A stretch of DNA of 35,583 nt. Origin: Gottfriedia acidiceleris (GTDB lineage Bacteria; Bacillota; Bacilli; Bacillales; Bacillaceae_G). The notes below the pieces were generated by a model. It ran no database searches, was not told the DNA's origin, and was given only the letters and a program-made list of their open reading frames with translations. The stretch lies in assembly GCF_004138285.1 (NCBI RefSeq), contig NZ_SCFN01000026.1, positions 24,001 to 59,583 of the forward strand, in the 5' to 3' direction. Shown here piece by piece: positions 1-7,992 of this stretch; the stretch's first letter is position 1; the number at the start of each line of letters is the position of its first letter. The position numbers were made by a program, and so were the translations under genes.

Positions 1-504
1 AAATAAACTGTCTTTCGAAAAGTAAACAACTGAACTTCCTAATAATGGACCGATCACAGTACCTACATTACTTCCAACCCTTAATAATCCATATGCTTCA
101 GTTCTTTCTTCTGGTTCAGTTACATCAGCTACCATTGCAGATGCTGCTGGACTAAAGAACGAGTTACTAATGCCTAGTAAAATCGATAAAATTAAAAATG
201 CTGTATAGCCTTCTGCTAAAGCAAAGGATACTAAAATAAGAGATGTTCCAAGCGTCGAAAAAACCATCATACGTTTTCGACCATATAAGTCAGCTAGTCT
301 ACCGCCAGCCATCGAACCAAATAATGATGCTATAGGTGAAATTGACATAATAAATCCTACCTTTAGCATTGAATCAACTTTTCCCTCTAGATATAGAGCA
401 AAAAATGGCATAAGCATCATCATCGCACTACTCGTAATCGTTTCTCCAATCACTCTAATCCACACATTACGGTCCATACCTTTTAACTTTTTAAAAAAAT
501 TCAT
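1..504 (-). CDS. MFS transporter, N-terminal part (cut by window edge)
   Basis: The first 168 codons of a major facilitator superfamily permease are visible; the gene runs off the left edge with no stop. The start ATG (502-504) is preceded by an AGGAGGTG ribosome binding site. Hydrophobic helices are evident, and the loop after helix 2 carries the MFS motif-A signature GGRLADLYGRKR, typical of 12-TM proton-driven drug exporters. A TEPEERTEAYGLLR stretch before the next helices also fits this family. The substrate cannot be told. Upstream (552-558 and 593-599) the inverted sequences TATCGGA and TCCGATA flank a possible promoter and may be a repressor site, but this is weak. Confidence 0.85.
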   Translation of the reverse strand, partial: MNFFKKLKGMDRNVWIRVIGETITSSAMMMLMPFFALYLEGKVDSMLKVGFIMSISPIASLFGSMAGGRLADLYGRKRMMVFSTLGTSLILVSFALAEGYTAFLILSILLGISNSFFSPAASAMVADVTEPEERTEAYGLLRVGSNVGTVIGPLLGSSVVYFSKDSLF

Positions 505-611
505 CCTTAAGCGACACCTCCTAGTGCATCATAACTTCCATATTTAAATCGTATCGGAAGAATTTTAAGTTTCAAATTACTTTATACACGTATCCGATAA
601 AATATGTTACA

Positions 612-657
612 CAAAACAAAAGGGCGTTCAAATTGACTTTTCGTCAGCTGAACACCC
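612..657 (-). terminator. Intrinsic terminator after the small membrane protein gene
   Basis: Inverted repeat GGGTGTTCA/TGAACGCCC on the minus strand, with a second inner TGAC/GTCA stem and followed by TTTTGTTTTG. It sits just past the stop at 675, between that gene and the MFS gene. Confidence 0.65.
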
Positions 658-674
658 ACTCTTTTTTTAAACGT

Positions 675-902
675 TTAAACTTGTTCTTTTGAAGAAATTG
701 AGAACATCAATCCCAAAAAAGTACCTAATAGAAATAAGGTTGAACAAGAGCCCATCAATACTATGCTCACCGTTAAGCTTACGCTCGTATGTAAGAAACC
801 GCTTCCAGTGAAATATAGTAAAAAAAGAATAAGACCAATAAAAAAGGCAATACCAGAATATTGAGTATATGTTTCGACGATTTCATAATCAGTGCGCTTC
901 AT
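675..902 (-). CDS. Small two-helix membrane protein, unknown function
   Basis: A 75-residue protein starting MKRTDYEIVETYTQ. I chose the ATG at 902 because GGGAGG lies 9 bases upstream; the frame stays open further upstream but without a ribosome binding site. Two membrane segments (about residues 16-37 and 44-66) are separated by a short loop, with a short polar tail ending SSKEQV. I do not recognise a family. It is monocistronic, with a terminator at 612-657. Its upstream region carries two 11-bp direct repeats (950-971) that could bind a response regulator. Confidence 0.6.
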   Translation of the reverse strand: MKRTDYEIVETYTQYSGIAFFIGLILFLLYFTGSGFLHTSVSLTVSIVLMGSCSTLFLLGTFLGLMFSISSKEQV

Positions 903-949
903 AATGATTAACCTCCCGTTTCGGCTTTTTTGTGAATTGCAATACCTAA

Positions 950-971
950 TTTGTGACAACTTTGTGACACT
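950..971 (-). promoter_or_regulatory. Tandem 11-bp direct repeat upstream of the small membrane protein
   Basis: TTTGTGACAAC is followed immediately by TTTGTGACACT on the plus strand. Head-to-tail repeats with an 11-bp period are typical of OmpR-family response-regulator sites. It lies about 48 bases upstream of the start codon at 902. I see no clean -10 box, so function is inferred from spacing only. Confidence 0.35.
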
Positions 972-1100
972 TTTATATTAACACACTCATTTCGCAATTG
1001 TAAATATTTTCAGAAAACTTTTTAGAAAATATTTAGGACATCATTAAGAAACAAATGATTGGGTTAGATCAATACCATCCCCTTTCTAATATAAATAAAC

Positions 1101-1130
1101 AAAAAAACCGAGATGAATAGACATCTCGGT
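1101..1130 (-). terminator. Intrinsic terminator after msrAB
   Basis: Perfect 9-bp stem ACCGAGATG/CATCTCGGT followed on the minus strand by a run of T. It lies about 50 bases past the msrAB stop. Confidence 0.85.
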
Positions 1131-1182
1131 TCAAATTTTAATTATTCCAATTAGATTGTACTTAGTTAAATATCCTTAGAGT

Positions 1183-2130
1183 CTATTTAAGAAAGATACT
1201 CTTATAATTACCATAGCCCTCTTCATCCATTTTTTCATATGGAACAAATCTTAATGCAGCAGAGTTTATGCAGTAGCGAAGGCCCTCAGGTCCAGGTCCA
1301 TCATCAAAAACATGCCCTAGATGCGAGTCAGCTTCAGAACTTCTGACCTCAATACGCAACATCCCATGGCTATAATCCTTCTTCTCTTCAATTTCACCTT
1401 TTAAAATCGGCTTTGTAAAACTTGGCCATCCACAGCCTGAATCAAATTTGTCTAATGAACTAAATAAAGGAAGTCCTGATACGATATCAACATAAATTCC
1501 TTTTTCTTTATGATTCCAGAACTCATTTCTAAATGGTGGTTCAGTTGCATCTTCCTGAGTAACAGCATACTGAATTGGTGTTAGTTTTTGCTTTAACTCC
1601 TCTTGGCCCGTTTTCCAGTGTTCCTTTAAAAATTTTTGACGACCAGATCCTTTAAAGTAAAGTTGGTAACGAACCGGGTGCTTTTTATAATAATGCTGAT
1701 GGTATTCTTCTGCTTCATAAAATGGTTTTGCAGATAAAATTTCAGTGACAATTGGTTTCTTGAAAACGCCACTTTTCTCTAGTTTATCTTTTGAAGCTAG
1801 AGCTTGTTCTTTTTGATTTTCATTATGATAAAAAATTGCAGTTTTGTATGAACTTCCTCGATCATTAAATTGCCCACCTACATCTGTTGGGTCAATTTGT
1901 TGCCAAAATAAGTCCAATAATTTTTCATAAGGATAGACTTCTGGATCAAATGTAATTTGAACAGCTTCATAATGACCTGTTAAATGAGTGCATACTTCTT
2001 CATATGTTGGGTTTTCTTTTTCTCCACCTGTATAACCTGACACAACTTTTATAATTCCGTCCTGTTGATCAAACGGTTTTACCATACACCAAAAACATCC
2101 ACCAGCAAATGTAGCCAATTCTGTGCCCAT
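1183..2130 (-). CDS. msrAB: Bifunctional methionine sulfoxide reductase MsrA-MsrB
   Basis: Reduces both S- and R-methionine sulfoxide in oxidised proteins and free methionine. The 315-residue protein is an MsrA domain (about 1-160) joined to an MsrB domain (about 190-310). MsrA shows the catalytic motif GCFWC with Cys12, and the EEYHQHYY region. MsrB shows GCGWPSF (resolving Cys233) and the catalytic [11 protein letters not shown] (Cys287); I see no paired CXXC zinc ligands. Start: ATG at 2130, 9 bases after AGGAGG; the longer frame to 2157 has no ribosome binding site. It is monocistronic, divergent from mscL, and has its own terminator at 1101-1130. Confidence 0.95.
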   Translation of the reverse strand: MGTELATFAGGCFWCMVKPFDQQDGIIKVVSGYTGGEKENPTYEEVCTHLTGHYEAVQITFDPEVYPYEKLLDLFWQQIDPTDVGGQFNDRGSSYKTAIFYHNENQKEQALASKDKLEKSGVFKKPIVTEILSAKPFYEAEEYHQHYYKKHPVRYQLYFKGSGRQKFLKEHWKTGQEELKQKLTPIQYAVTQEDATEPPFRNEFWNHKEKGIYVDIVSGLPLFSSLDKFDSGCGWPSFTKPILKGEIEEKKDYSHGMLRIEVRSSEADSHLGHVFDDGPGPEGLRYCINSAALRFVPYEKMDEEGYGNYKSIFLK

Positions 2131-2222
2131 ACCATTACTCCTCCTAAAAATTGTCATTAATTATATTTACCATATATAAAAGACGATATAAATATTTTTG
2201 CTTAAAAAGACCGATTTCTAAC

Positions 2223-2251
2223 TTGAAAGAATGAAGATTTGTATGTAAACT
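2223..2251 (+). promoter_or_regulatory. Likely sigma-A promoter of mscL
   Basis: TTGAAA, 17-bp spacer, TAAACT, about 30 bases before the mscL ribosome binding site. The -35 is good and the -10 matches 4 of 6. Confidence 0.45.
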
Positions 2252-2283
2252 TATACGATAATTACACAGGAGGAAATATAAAA

Positions 2284-2673
2284 ATGTTTGAAGAGTTTAA
2301 AAAGTTTGCCCTAAAAGGGAATGTACTTGATTTAGCAGTCGGGGTAATTATTGGTGGTGCATTTGGTAAGATCGTATCTTCTTTAGTTGCTGATATAATG
2401 ATGCCTATTATTGGACTTATCATAGGAAAACAAAACTTTACTGGGTGGCAATTTTACGGGATTAAATATGGCTCATTCATCCAAACAGTAGTCGATTTCC
2501 TTATCATTTCGATTTCAGTATTTTTCTTTGTTCGATTAATTAATAAACTATCATTTAGAAGAAAAGAAGTAGAAGCAGCAAAACCTGTTGTTCCTACTAA
2601 AGAAGAAGCCTTGCTTATCGAAATACGTGATTTACTAAAAGAACAGGTTTCAAATCAAAAAGGTATAAGCTAA
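2284..2673 (+). CDS. mscL: Large-conductance mechanosensitive channel MscL
   Basis: A homopentameric membrane channel that opens under membrane tension and releases solutes on osmotic downshock. The 129-residue length is normal. It has the amphipathic N-terminus FEEFKKFALKGNVLDLAVGV, the pore-lining TM1 with GVIIGGAFGKIVSSLVADIMMP, TM2 (about 68-95) and a charged C-terminal helix ending in EIRDLLKEQ. Start: ATG at 2284 after AGGAGGAAATATAAAA; the frame open upstream has no ribosome binding site. Single gene with a terminator overlapping its stop codon. Confidence 0.96.
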   Translation: MFEEFKKFALKGNVLDLAVGVIIGGAFGKIVSSLVADIMMPIIGLIIGKQNFTGWQFYGIKYGSFIQTVVDFLIISISVFFFVRLINKLSFRRKEVEAAKPVVPTKEEALLIEIRDLLKEQVSNQKGIS

Positions 2674-2689
2674 AAGCTTATACCTTTTT
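2661..2689 (+). terminator. Intrinsic terminator of mscL
   Basis: Perfect 10-bp stem AGGTATAAGC/GCTTATACCT with a 5-base loop, followed by TTTT. The mscL TAA lies in the loop. Confidence 0.85.
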
Positions 2690-2710
2690 AATTTTCCCGT
2701 AAGACAATAT

Positions 2711-2747
2711 AAAAAACCTCGTACTATACTAATTATAATACGAGGTT
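2711..2747 (-). terminator. Intrinsic terminator of the CwlO-like gene
   Basis: Stem AACCTCGTA/TACGAGGTT, followed on the minus strand by TTTTTT; located 10 bases after the stop at 2757. Confidence 0.8.
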
Positions 2748-2756
2748 AGTAAACTA

Positions 2757-3956
2757 TTAGAATTTTCCATAGCCTAAGAAGTGAGAACGAACCCAGCTAT
2801 TACTTAAGCTGATTACGCTGATACCTTTACTTCCAGCATGAACCATTTTATTTCCACCAATGTAAATACCCATATGTGAAGGACCATTAATATAAGTATT
2901 TTGTAAGAATACTAGGTCACCAGGTTGTGGAGAGCTGATTTTAGTAGCATTGCTCCAATATGTTTTTACATTTCCACGAGAGATGCCGTATCCATTATGT
3001 GAATATACATACCAGATGAAACCACTGCAATCAAAACCGCTTGGAGACGTTCCGCCAAATACATAAGGTACACCTTGGTATTGTAAAGCATAATCTACAA
3101 TTGAGTTTCCAGTTGCTGCTGGACCATCATTATTTGAACCTGAATTAGGTTTTGAATTTGAATGTGAACTAGAATTTGAGCTAGATTTCGAATCAGAATT
3201 TGAACTAGATTTAGCAGCTGGAGTGCTAACGCTGTCATCCTCATCATCATCGCTAGATAAAGCAGCTAGTTCAAGAGATTGTTGCTCAAGACGTTGAACT
3301 CTCTCATCTTCTTTTGCATTCTCTAATTCTTTAACAGCTAACTTTAAGTTTGCTTCAGCAGTATTTAATGATTTTTGTTTATCAGCTTGTGATTTAGAAA
3401 GTTCACTTTGTTGAGCAACTAAATCTTCTTTTGCTGTAACTAAAGATTGTTTCTTCTCATCAACAAGTCGTTTTTCTTTAACTACTTCTGCTTGTTCAGA
3501 CTTTTGTTCTTTAATGATATTTTCATCAGCTTCAAAAAGTGTTGAGATTGAATTTACTCGATTAAAGAAATCTACGATTGAGTCTGAATTAAATAAAACG
3601 TCTGTTACTAGATTAACTTTTGGTTGCTTTTGCATTGCAACTAAACGATCCTCTAATAAATCGTTACGTTTTTCAATTCTGTCTTGTAAATATGTAATTC
3701 TTGTTTTTTTATCTTTAATAATTTCTTCTGTTTCAGAAATTTCTGCCTTTTTTGCTTCTATGTTTTGCTTAGTTGTTTTAATTTGATTATCTATTTTCTC
3801 TATCTCGTTGCTTAATTCTTTAAATTGTGATTGGAACTTATCTACTTCAGCTTGCTTTTTTTCAACTTTGCTATCAGCTAATACTGAAGCATTTGGCGCT
3901 AATGATAATACTATTGTACTTGCCATCGCCAGCACTGCTAGTTTTTTTCTTAACAT
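2757..3956 (-). CDS. Secreted CwlO/PcsB-like peptidoglycan D,L-endopeptidase (NlpC/P60)
   Basis: A cell-wall hydrolase that should cut the peptide stem of peptidoglycan during growth. The 399-residue protein has a signal peptide (about 1-28), a long charged coiled coil (about 30-220) as in CwlO/PcsB proteins activated by FtsEX, a Ser/Asn/Asp-rich linker (about 225-275) and a C-terminal NlpC/P60 domain. The catalytic Cys310 is in GFDCSGF, with His361 in SHMGIYIGG and His373 in VHAG. Start: ATG at 3956 after GAGGAG. It is somewhat shorter than B. subtilis CwlO. A perfect WalR-type box lies upstream (4024-4040), fitting control by the WalRK cell-wall system. Its exact orthologue is not certain. 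Confidence 0.88.
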   Translation of the reverse strand: MLRKKLAVLAMASTIVLSLAPNASVLADSKVEKKQAEVDKFQSQFKELSNEIEKIDNQIKTTKQNIEAKKAEISETEEIIKDKKTRITYLQDRIEKRNDLLEDRLVAMQKQPKVNLVTDVLFNSDSIVDFFNRVNSISTLFEADENIIKEQKSEQAEVVKEKRLVDEKKQSLVTAKEDLVAQQSELSKSQADKQKSLNTAEANLKLAVKELENAKEDERVQRLEQQSLELAALSSDDDEDDSVSTPAAKSSSNSDSKSSSNSSSHSNSKPNSGSNNDGPAATGNSIVDYALQYQGVPYVFGGTSPSGFDCSGFIWYVYSHNGYGISRGNVKTYWSNATKISSPQPGDLVFLQNTYINGPSHMGIYIGGNKMVHAGSKGISVISLSNSWVRSHFLGYGKF

Positions 3957-3990
3957 TTCAGCGTTCTCCTCTCGCTAATCTACGTAAATA

Positions 3991-4040
3991 TTTATACCAT
4001 AGATTCCCGAAGAGAGTCGCAATTGTTACAATATTGTAAT
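3991..4040 (-). promoter_or_regulatory. Extended -10 promoter and WalR-type box of the CwlO-like gene
   Basis: On the minus strand an extended -10 (TGG then TATAAA, 3991-3999) lies about 35 bases before the start codon. On the plus strand, 4024-4040 reads TGTTACAATATTGTAAT, an exact fit to the published WalR consensus TGTWAH-N5-TGTWAH. Its centre is about 48 bases upstream of the predicted transcription start. The box points against the gene's direction, so whether it activates or represses is open. Confidence 0.5.
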
Positions 4041-4102
4041 ATAAATGATAAATATGTCTTTATATGTCGATAAATTATCATCTTTTATTAAAGAAAACGA
4101 AA

Positions 4103-4131
4103 TAAAACACTTCTATATTATATAGAAGTGT
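4103..4131 (-). terminator. Intrinsic terminator of lysA
   Basis: Perfect 11-bp stem ACACTTCTATA/TATAGAAGTGT with a 3-base loop, followed on the minus strand by TTTTATTTCG. Confidence 0.75.
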
Positions 4132-4163
4132 CAGTATTGAGACAAATAACACAAAAACGTTAA

Positions 4164-5480
4164 TTATCTAGAGTTTTCGATGTAAACTCTGTCATTTCTA
4201 ACTAAATCTTCATATGTTTCTCGACGAACTACTTCTCTTGAAGCACCATCTTTAACAAATACTACTGCTGGGCGACGGATACGGTTATAATTATTAGCCA
4301 TTGAATAGCCATAAGCACCAGTGCAAGATACAGCTAATAAATCATTGTTTTCTACAACAGGTAATTTACAATCCCAAATTAGCATATCGCCACTTTCACA
4401 GCATTTACCAGCAATCGATACAACTTCTTTATTCTCATCATTTGCTCGATTTGCAAGCATCGCTTCGTATTTTGATCCGTATAGGGCAGGACGAATATTA
4501 TCAGTCATTCCCCCATCAACAGATACATATTTACGAATTGAAGGAAGAGTTTTTGTTGAACCAATCGTATAAAGTGTTGTTCCAGCTTCACCAACAATAC
4601 TACGTCCAGGCTCTAACCATAATTCTGGTAATTTGTAGTCTAGCTCTTCACATTGTTGTTTAATAATAGTAGTAATTTTTTCTATATGTTTAGCAACAGC
4701 TAAAGGCTCGTCTTCTGAAGTATAGCGAATACCGAAGCCCCCACCTACATTTAATATTTCAGCTGTAAAACCTAAATCGTTTTTAAGTCCATTTAAAAAG
4801 CTCATTAATACATTGATTGCATGAACAAATCCATCTGGTTCGAAAATTTGAGATCCTATATGTGAATGTACACCTAATAATTTTAGGTTATTTGAATTTA
4901 ATGAAACTTCCACTGCTTCATTAGCTTGACCTGACATAATATCGAATCCGAATTTAGAGTCTTCTTGGCCCGTCATTACATATTCATGTGTATGTGCTTC
5001 AACACCTGGCGTAACACGTAATAATATTGATACTTCTTCATTACGTTGTTCAGCTAGGGCCTGTAATACTTCTAGCTCAAAGAAATTATCGACTACAAAA
5101 CAACCGATTTTTGCATTTAAAGCTTCTTCAATTTCTTCAATTGTTTTGTTGTTTCCGTGAAAGTGAATTTTCTCAGCTGGATATCCTGCTTGCAAAGCTG
5201 TATATAACTCTCCACCAGAAACAACGTCTAGACATAGACCTTCTCTTTCTATTAAACGGGCTTGTTCAACGCATAGGAACGCTTTACTCGCGTAAGCAAC
5301 TTGATATTTCATTCCCGTTTCTCTTAAAGCTTCATGGAATTCCCTACATTTTGATTCAATTAATGCTTCGTCATAAATGTATAGAGGCGTACCGTAATTT
5401 TTTACTAAATCTACAGTATCACAACCTCCGATTTCTAAATGTCCTTCATTATTAATTCGACTATTACCATGTAAATACAT
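4164..5480 (-). CDS. lysA: Diaminopimelate decarboxylase LysA
   Basis: PLP-dependent enzyme that decarboxylates meso-diaminopimelate to L-lysine, the last step of lysine synthesis. The 438-residue length is normal. It is a fold-III alanine-racemase-like barrel: the PLP lysine is K66 in YASKAFLC, followed by HGNNK, HSHIGSQI, the glycine-rich GGGFGIRY and EPGRSIVGEAG. The C-terminal beta domain has CESGD and GAYGYSMANNYN, which supply residues to the partner active site in the dimer. Start: ATG at 5480 after GGGAGAATACGA. Transcribed alone from a promoter at 5813-5841 through a lysine riboswitch. Confidence 0.97.
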   Translation of the reverse strand: MYLHGNSRINNEGHLEIGGCDTVDLVKNYGTPLYIYDEALIESKCREFHEALRETGMKYQVAYASKAFLCVEQARLIEREGLCLDVVSGGELYTALQAGYPAEKIHFHGNNKTIEEIEEALNAKIGCFVVDNFFELEVLQALAEQRNEEVSILLRVTPGVEAHTHEYVMTGQEDSKFGFDIMSGQANEAVEVSLNSNNLKLLGVHSHIGSQIFEPDGFVHAINVLMSFLNGLKNDLGFTAEILNVGGGFGIRYTSEDEPLAVAKHIEKITTIIKQQCEELDYKLPELWLEPGRSIVGEAGTTLYTIGSTKTLPSIRKYVSVDGGMTDNIRPALYGSKYEAMLANRANDENKEVVSIAGKCCESGDMLIWDCKLPVVENNDLLAVSCTGAYGYSMANNYNRIRRPAVVFVKDGASREVVRRETYEDLVRNDRVYIENSR

Positions 5481-5547
5481 TCGTATTCTCCCTTCAAATC
5501 AAATGTAAGATCATTCTAAGAAGCTTCCTTCAATGTATTAGTGTATT

Positions 5548-5580
5548 AAAAAAGACACATGAAGGATATGTTCATGTGCC
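5548..5580 (-). terminator. Riboswitch terminator in the lysA leader
   Basis: On the minus strand GGCACATGAA, a 7-base loop, TTCATGTGTC, then TTTTTT. It is the expression platform that stops lysA transcription, 68 bases before the start codon. Confidence 0.85.
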
Positions 5581-5800
5581 TATCGCTTTTAAAAAAGGAC
5601 TTAGCCAATCACATCTCTTCAATAGCTCTTCACAAACACATGTGACAGTACTACATTTATTAAATGTAGTCCCAGAAATAAAATGTGTGGCAATTTATTT
5701 CTTCGGCATAGGATCCTTTCTCATTTCGTCATAAAACCCACAGTTCTCTAAAATGATACTCATATACAATGCAACCTCTACGAATAGACTGTTATTTTTT
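5581..5800 (-). promoter_or_regulatory. Lysine riboswitch (L box) in the lysA leader
   Basis: The minus-strand RNA carries the conserved L-box elements in order: GUAGAGGUUGCA (5768-5782 region), UUAGAGAACUG, GAAAUGAGAAAGGAU, GCCGAAGAAAUAAA, its partner UUUAUUUCUGGGACUAC, and ACUGUCA closing P1 (near 5644). This matches the known lysine riboswitch of Bacillus lysC leaders closely. With the terminator at 5548-5580 it should switch lysA off when lysine is plentiful. Confidence 0.9.
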
Positions 5801-5812
5801 ATATTAGTCTAT

Positions 5813-5841
5813 GTATAACACAGTCTAAAAATAGATGTCAA
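5813..5841 (-). promoter_or_regulatory. Sigma-A promoter of the lysA transcript
   Basis: TTGACA (5836-5841), 17-bp spacer, TTATAC (5813-5818) on the minus strand. It starts an untranslated leader of about 325 bases that holds the lysine riboswitch. Confidence 0.75.
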
Positions 5842-5956
5842 ACCATTTTTAAAATAATTGTCGATTTATATTCACTTGCACACACAGCTTTTTCTTTCCA
5901 AAAATAGTGTTTATACTATAGAATATGTTTTATGCGAGAGAAAAGGTGATTCAAAA

Positions 5957-6010
5957 ATGAAAAATCATTTCAAAAAATATAAATTAAATTTTAAAAAAAC
6001 AAACCACTAA
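5957..6010 (+). CDS. Possible 17-residue basic peptide
   Basis: ATG at 5957 follows AAGGTGATTCAAAA and reads MKNHFKKYKLNFKKTNH, rich in Lys, Asn and Phe. Its stop codon falls inside the left arm of a strong terminator (6002-6036). A TATACT box lies at 5912-5917, without a clear -35. It may be a real micro-protein, a leader peptide for the CDF gene downstream, or only the upstream part of an untranslated RNA. The ribosome binding site and tight terminator are the only evidence. Confidence 0.35.
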   Translation: MKNHFKKYKLNFKKTNH

Positions 6011-6036
6011 CAAACTGTTAGTGGTTTTTCTTTTTT
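6002..6036 (+). terminator. Intrinsic terminator between the 17-codon ORF and the CDF gene
   Basis: Perfect 10-bp stem AACCACTAAC/GTTAGTGGTT, 5-base loop, then TTTCTTTTTT on the plus strand; about 60 bases before the CDF start. Confidence 0.85.
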
Positions 6037-6094
6037 GTTGCCTTATTACAAAACTCTTAACTTGAGTAGAAAAAATTGGACAGGGGTGAATAGA

Positions 6095-7033
6095 TTGCGT
6101 TCAAGCAAAATAGCAGTACTTTCAATATGTAGTAACACTTTCATCGTTTTATTAAAATTAATTGTCGGGATTTTTACTGGTTCGGTAGCGATTATCTCTG
6201 AAGCAATTCATTCTTTATTGGACTTAGTTGCTTCAGTCATTGCATTTTTCTCTGTAAGGATTTCAAACAGACCGCCCGATAAGGACCACCCTTATGGTCA
6301 TGGTAAGTTTGAAAATATTTCAGGTACGGTCGAAACAATCTTAATATTTGTAGCTGGTATTTGGATTATCATTGAATCTGTTGAAAAACTACTTCATCCT
6401 ACCCCAATTAAAATGCCAATTATCGGTGTAGTCGTCATGTTAATTGGAGCGTTGATCAATTGGAGAGTAGGAAAAATCGTTGAAAAAGTAGGAAATGATA
6501 CTCATTCTGTTGCAATGCAATCAAACGCTTTGCATTTATTAACAGACGTTTATTCATCACTCGGAGTTGCAGTAAGTTTAATTTTAGTAAGTCTTACTGG
6601 TTGGGAATTTCTCGATGCATTAATCGGAATTGGAATCGCAATTTATATAATGAAGGAATCAATTGAACTTGGACGTAAGTCGTTTACCCCCCTACTTGAT
6701 ACTGGACTTTCTACAGATGAGTTAAAACAAATCGAAAATGTATTATATTCTTTCAAATCCCAATTTATCGAATACCATGACTTACGCACGAGACGTTCGG
6801 GTGCTGAGGAGCATATAGATTTTCATTTAGTATTACCATCACACATGAGCATTGAAGAAGCCCATTTACTATGTGACAAAATAGAAGAAGAAATAAAAAA
6901 GGTTTTAGTAGATCCTAAAATATTAATTCATGTCGAACCAGAAAATGAAAGGATACAAAAACTTGATATTTTAAATGCAAGATCAAGAGAAGAGCGGGAA
7001 TTGCAAGGAGTAGGAAATTCATTAAAGGGATAA
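6095..7033 (+). CDS. Cation diffusion facilitator (CDF) family metal exporter
   Basis: Membrane antiporter of divalent metal ions (Zn, Fe, Mn or Cd) against protons. The 312-residue protein has six membrane helices (about 10-210) and a cytoplasmic C-terminal dimer domain. The metal-site motifs are HSLLD in TM2 and HLLTD in TM5 (both HxxxD), with DKDHPYGHGKFE between TM2 and TM3; the C-terminal part carries the EEHIDFHLVLP strand of the family. I chose the TTG start at 6095, 7 bases after AGGGGTG; a GTG at 6086 overlaps that site and earlier codons have none. The specific metal cannot be read from sequence. It follows a terminator, so it may have its own promoter or be attenuated. Confidence 0.9.
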   Translation: MRSSKIAVLSICSNTFIVLLKLIVGIFTGSVAIISEAIHSLLDLVASVIAFFSVRISNRPPDKDHPYGHGKFENISGTVETILIFVAGIWIIIESVEKLLHPTPIKMPIIGVVVMLIGALINWRVGKIVEKVGNDTHSVAMQSNALHLLTDVYSSLGVAVSLILVSLTGWEFLDALIGIGIAIYIMKESIELGRKSFTPLLDTGLSTDELKQIENVLYSFKSQFIEYHDLRTRRSGAEEHIDFHLVLPSHMSIEEAHLLCDKIEEEIKKVLVDPKILIHVEPENERIQKLDILNARSREERELQGVGNSLKG

Positions 7034-7050
7034 ATCGCCATCAGTAATTA

Positions 7051-7084
7051 AAAAAACCCACAAGGATTTAAAACCTTGTGGGTT
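7051..7084 (-). terminator. Intrinsic terminator between convergent genes
   Basis: Stem AACCCACAAGG/CCTTGTGGGTT; the T tract is on the minus strand, so it mainly ends the gene at 7108-7764. Confidence 0.8.
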
Positions 7085-7107
7085 GCATTCTATTTAAAGG
7101 ACTTTTA

Positions 7108-7764
7108 TTAAATAATAATTTCATCGGAAGGTTGCTCTGAGTCGTCCCCTTTTAATTTTTGAGCTCTCATTGTAACCATTGCATAGCCGATCGCCATAAT
7201 TATGCCAAAAACATATCCACCAACTGTAAAGATAATTGTACGTGAATAATATGCTTTTAATCCATACGTATCAACCATCCACCATTGTGCAATTGCAAAT
7301 ACTATATCTTTAATAATCCATGCGACAAACAAGTACTGAAACACTTTAAATAGTGAAGGATGTTTATATAATTTCTTACTTTCTTCACGATCTTGCCCCT
7401 GTATTGCAGCAATATCAATCATAAAATAATATGGTAATGGCTTTTTCAAAGCCATTAAAATTAAAAATACCCCTACAACCCCAAAGTGATAATACACATT
7501 GTACAAAATTAAGTTTTTTGCAGAACCTAATGCCATTAAATCAACGGCAGTACTAACAGTTAATGTTGAGATAATAAAAATACCAGTAACATTAAACTGT
7601 TTAGTATACCAAAAACGGAATAAAGTATATAAGATCCCTGGAACCGTCGGTAAGAGCATCGCCCAATAGTCACTAAAATAGTGTTGTAAAACTTTATATA
7701 AAACAAGCGGAAATACTAAATACAAAATTAGATCGTAAATAATTAAATTACTTTCTTTCTTCAT
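7108..7764 (-). CDS. VC0807-like multi-pass membrane protein, unknown function
   Basis: A 218-residue integral membrane protein with about six helices, an N-terminal MKKESNLIIYDLILYLVFP and a charged C-terminal tail (KGDDSEQPSDEIII). The spacing of helices and the early LLPTVPGILYTLFRFW stretch resemble the VC0807 family of uncharacterised membrane proteins; this is a family guess, not a function. Start: ATG at 7764 after GAGGTTATATAA. It is a single gene ending at the terminator at 7051-7084. Confidence 0.7.
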   Translation of the reverse strand: MKKESNLIIYDLILYLVFPLVLYKVLQHYFSDYWAMLLPTVPGILYTLFRFWYTKQFNVTGIFIISTLTVSTAVDLMALGSAKNLILYNVYYHFGVVGVFLILMALKKPLPYYFMIDIAAIQGQDREESKKLYKHPSLFKVFQYLFVAWIIKDIVFAIAQWWMVDTYGLKAYYSRTIIFTVGGYVFGIIMAIGYAMVTMRAQKLKGDDSEQPSDEIII

Positions 7765-7931
7765 TTATATAACCTCGTTTTTTTAGACCATTTTCGTCAT
7801 AATCGTTGCTATTTAATATTATTATCAATGTTACTAAAAAACAAAAATCAATCAGAAAGAGCCATATTTTATTTTGAATTACCACAATTTTCAAACTATC
7901 AAATTGACAAATTGTTAAACTTGATTATAAC

Positions 7932-7963
7932 AAAAAAATCTAAAAGCATAAACTCCTAGATTT
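7932..7963 (-). terminator. Weak terminator after the DinB-family gene
   Basis: AAATCTA/TAGATTT arms with a partly paired middle, followed on the minus strand by TTTTTTTG. Short stem, so only tentative. Confidence 0.4.
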
Positions 7964-7992
7964 AGTGTGTGGACAAAAGTTAAAAAATAACA

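Noticed and set aside
3957-4102. Possible c-di-AMP (ydaO) riboswitch before the cell-wall hydrolase
   Set aside because: The leader from the promoter is only about 28 bases and no ydaO-type conserved core is visible.
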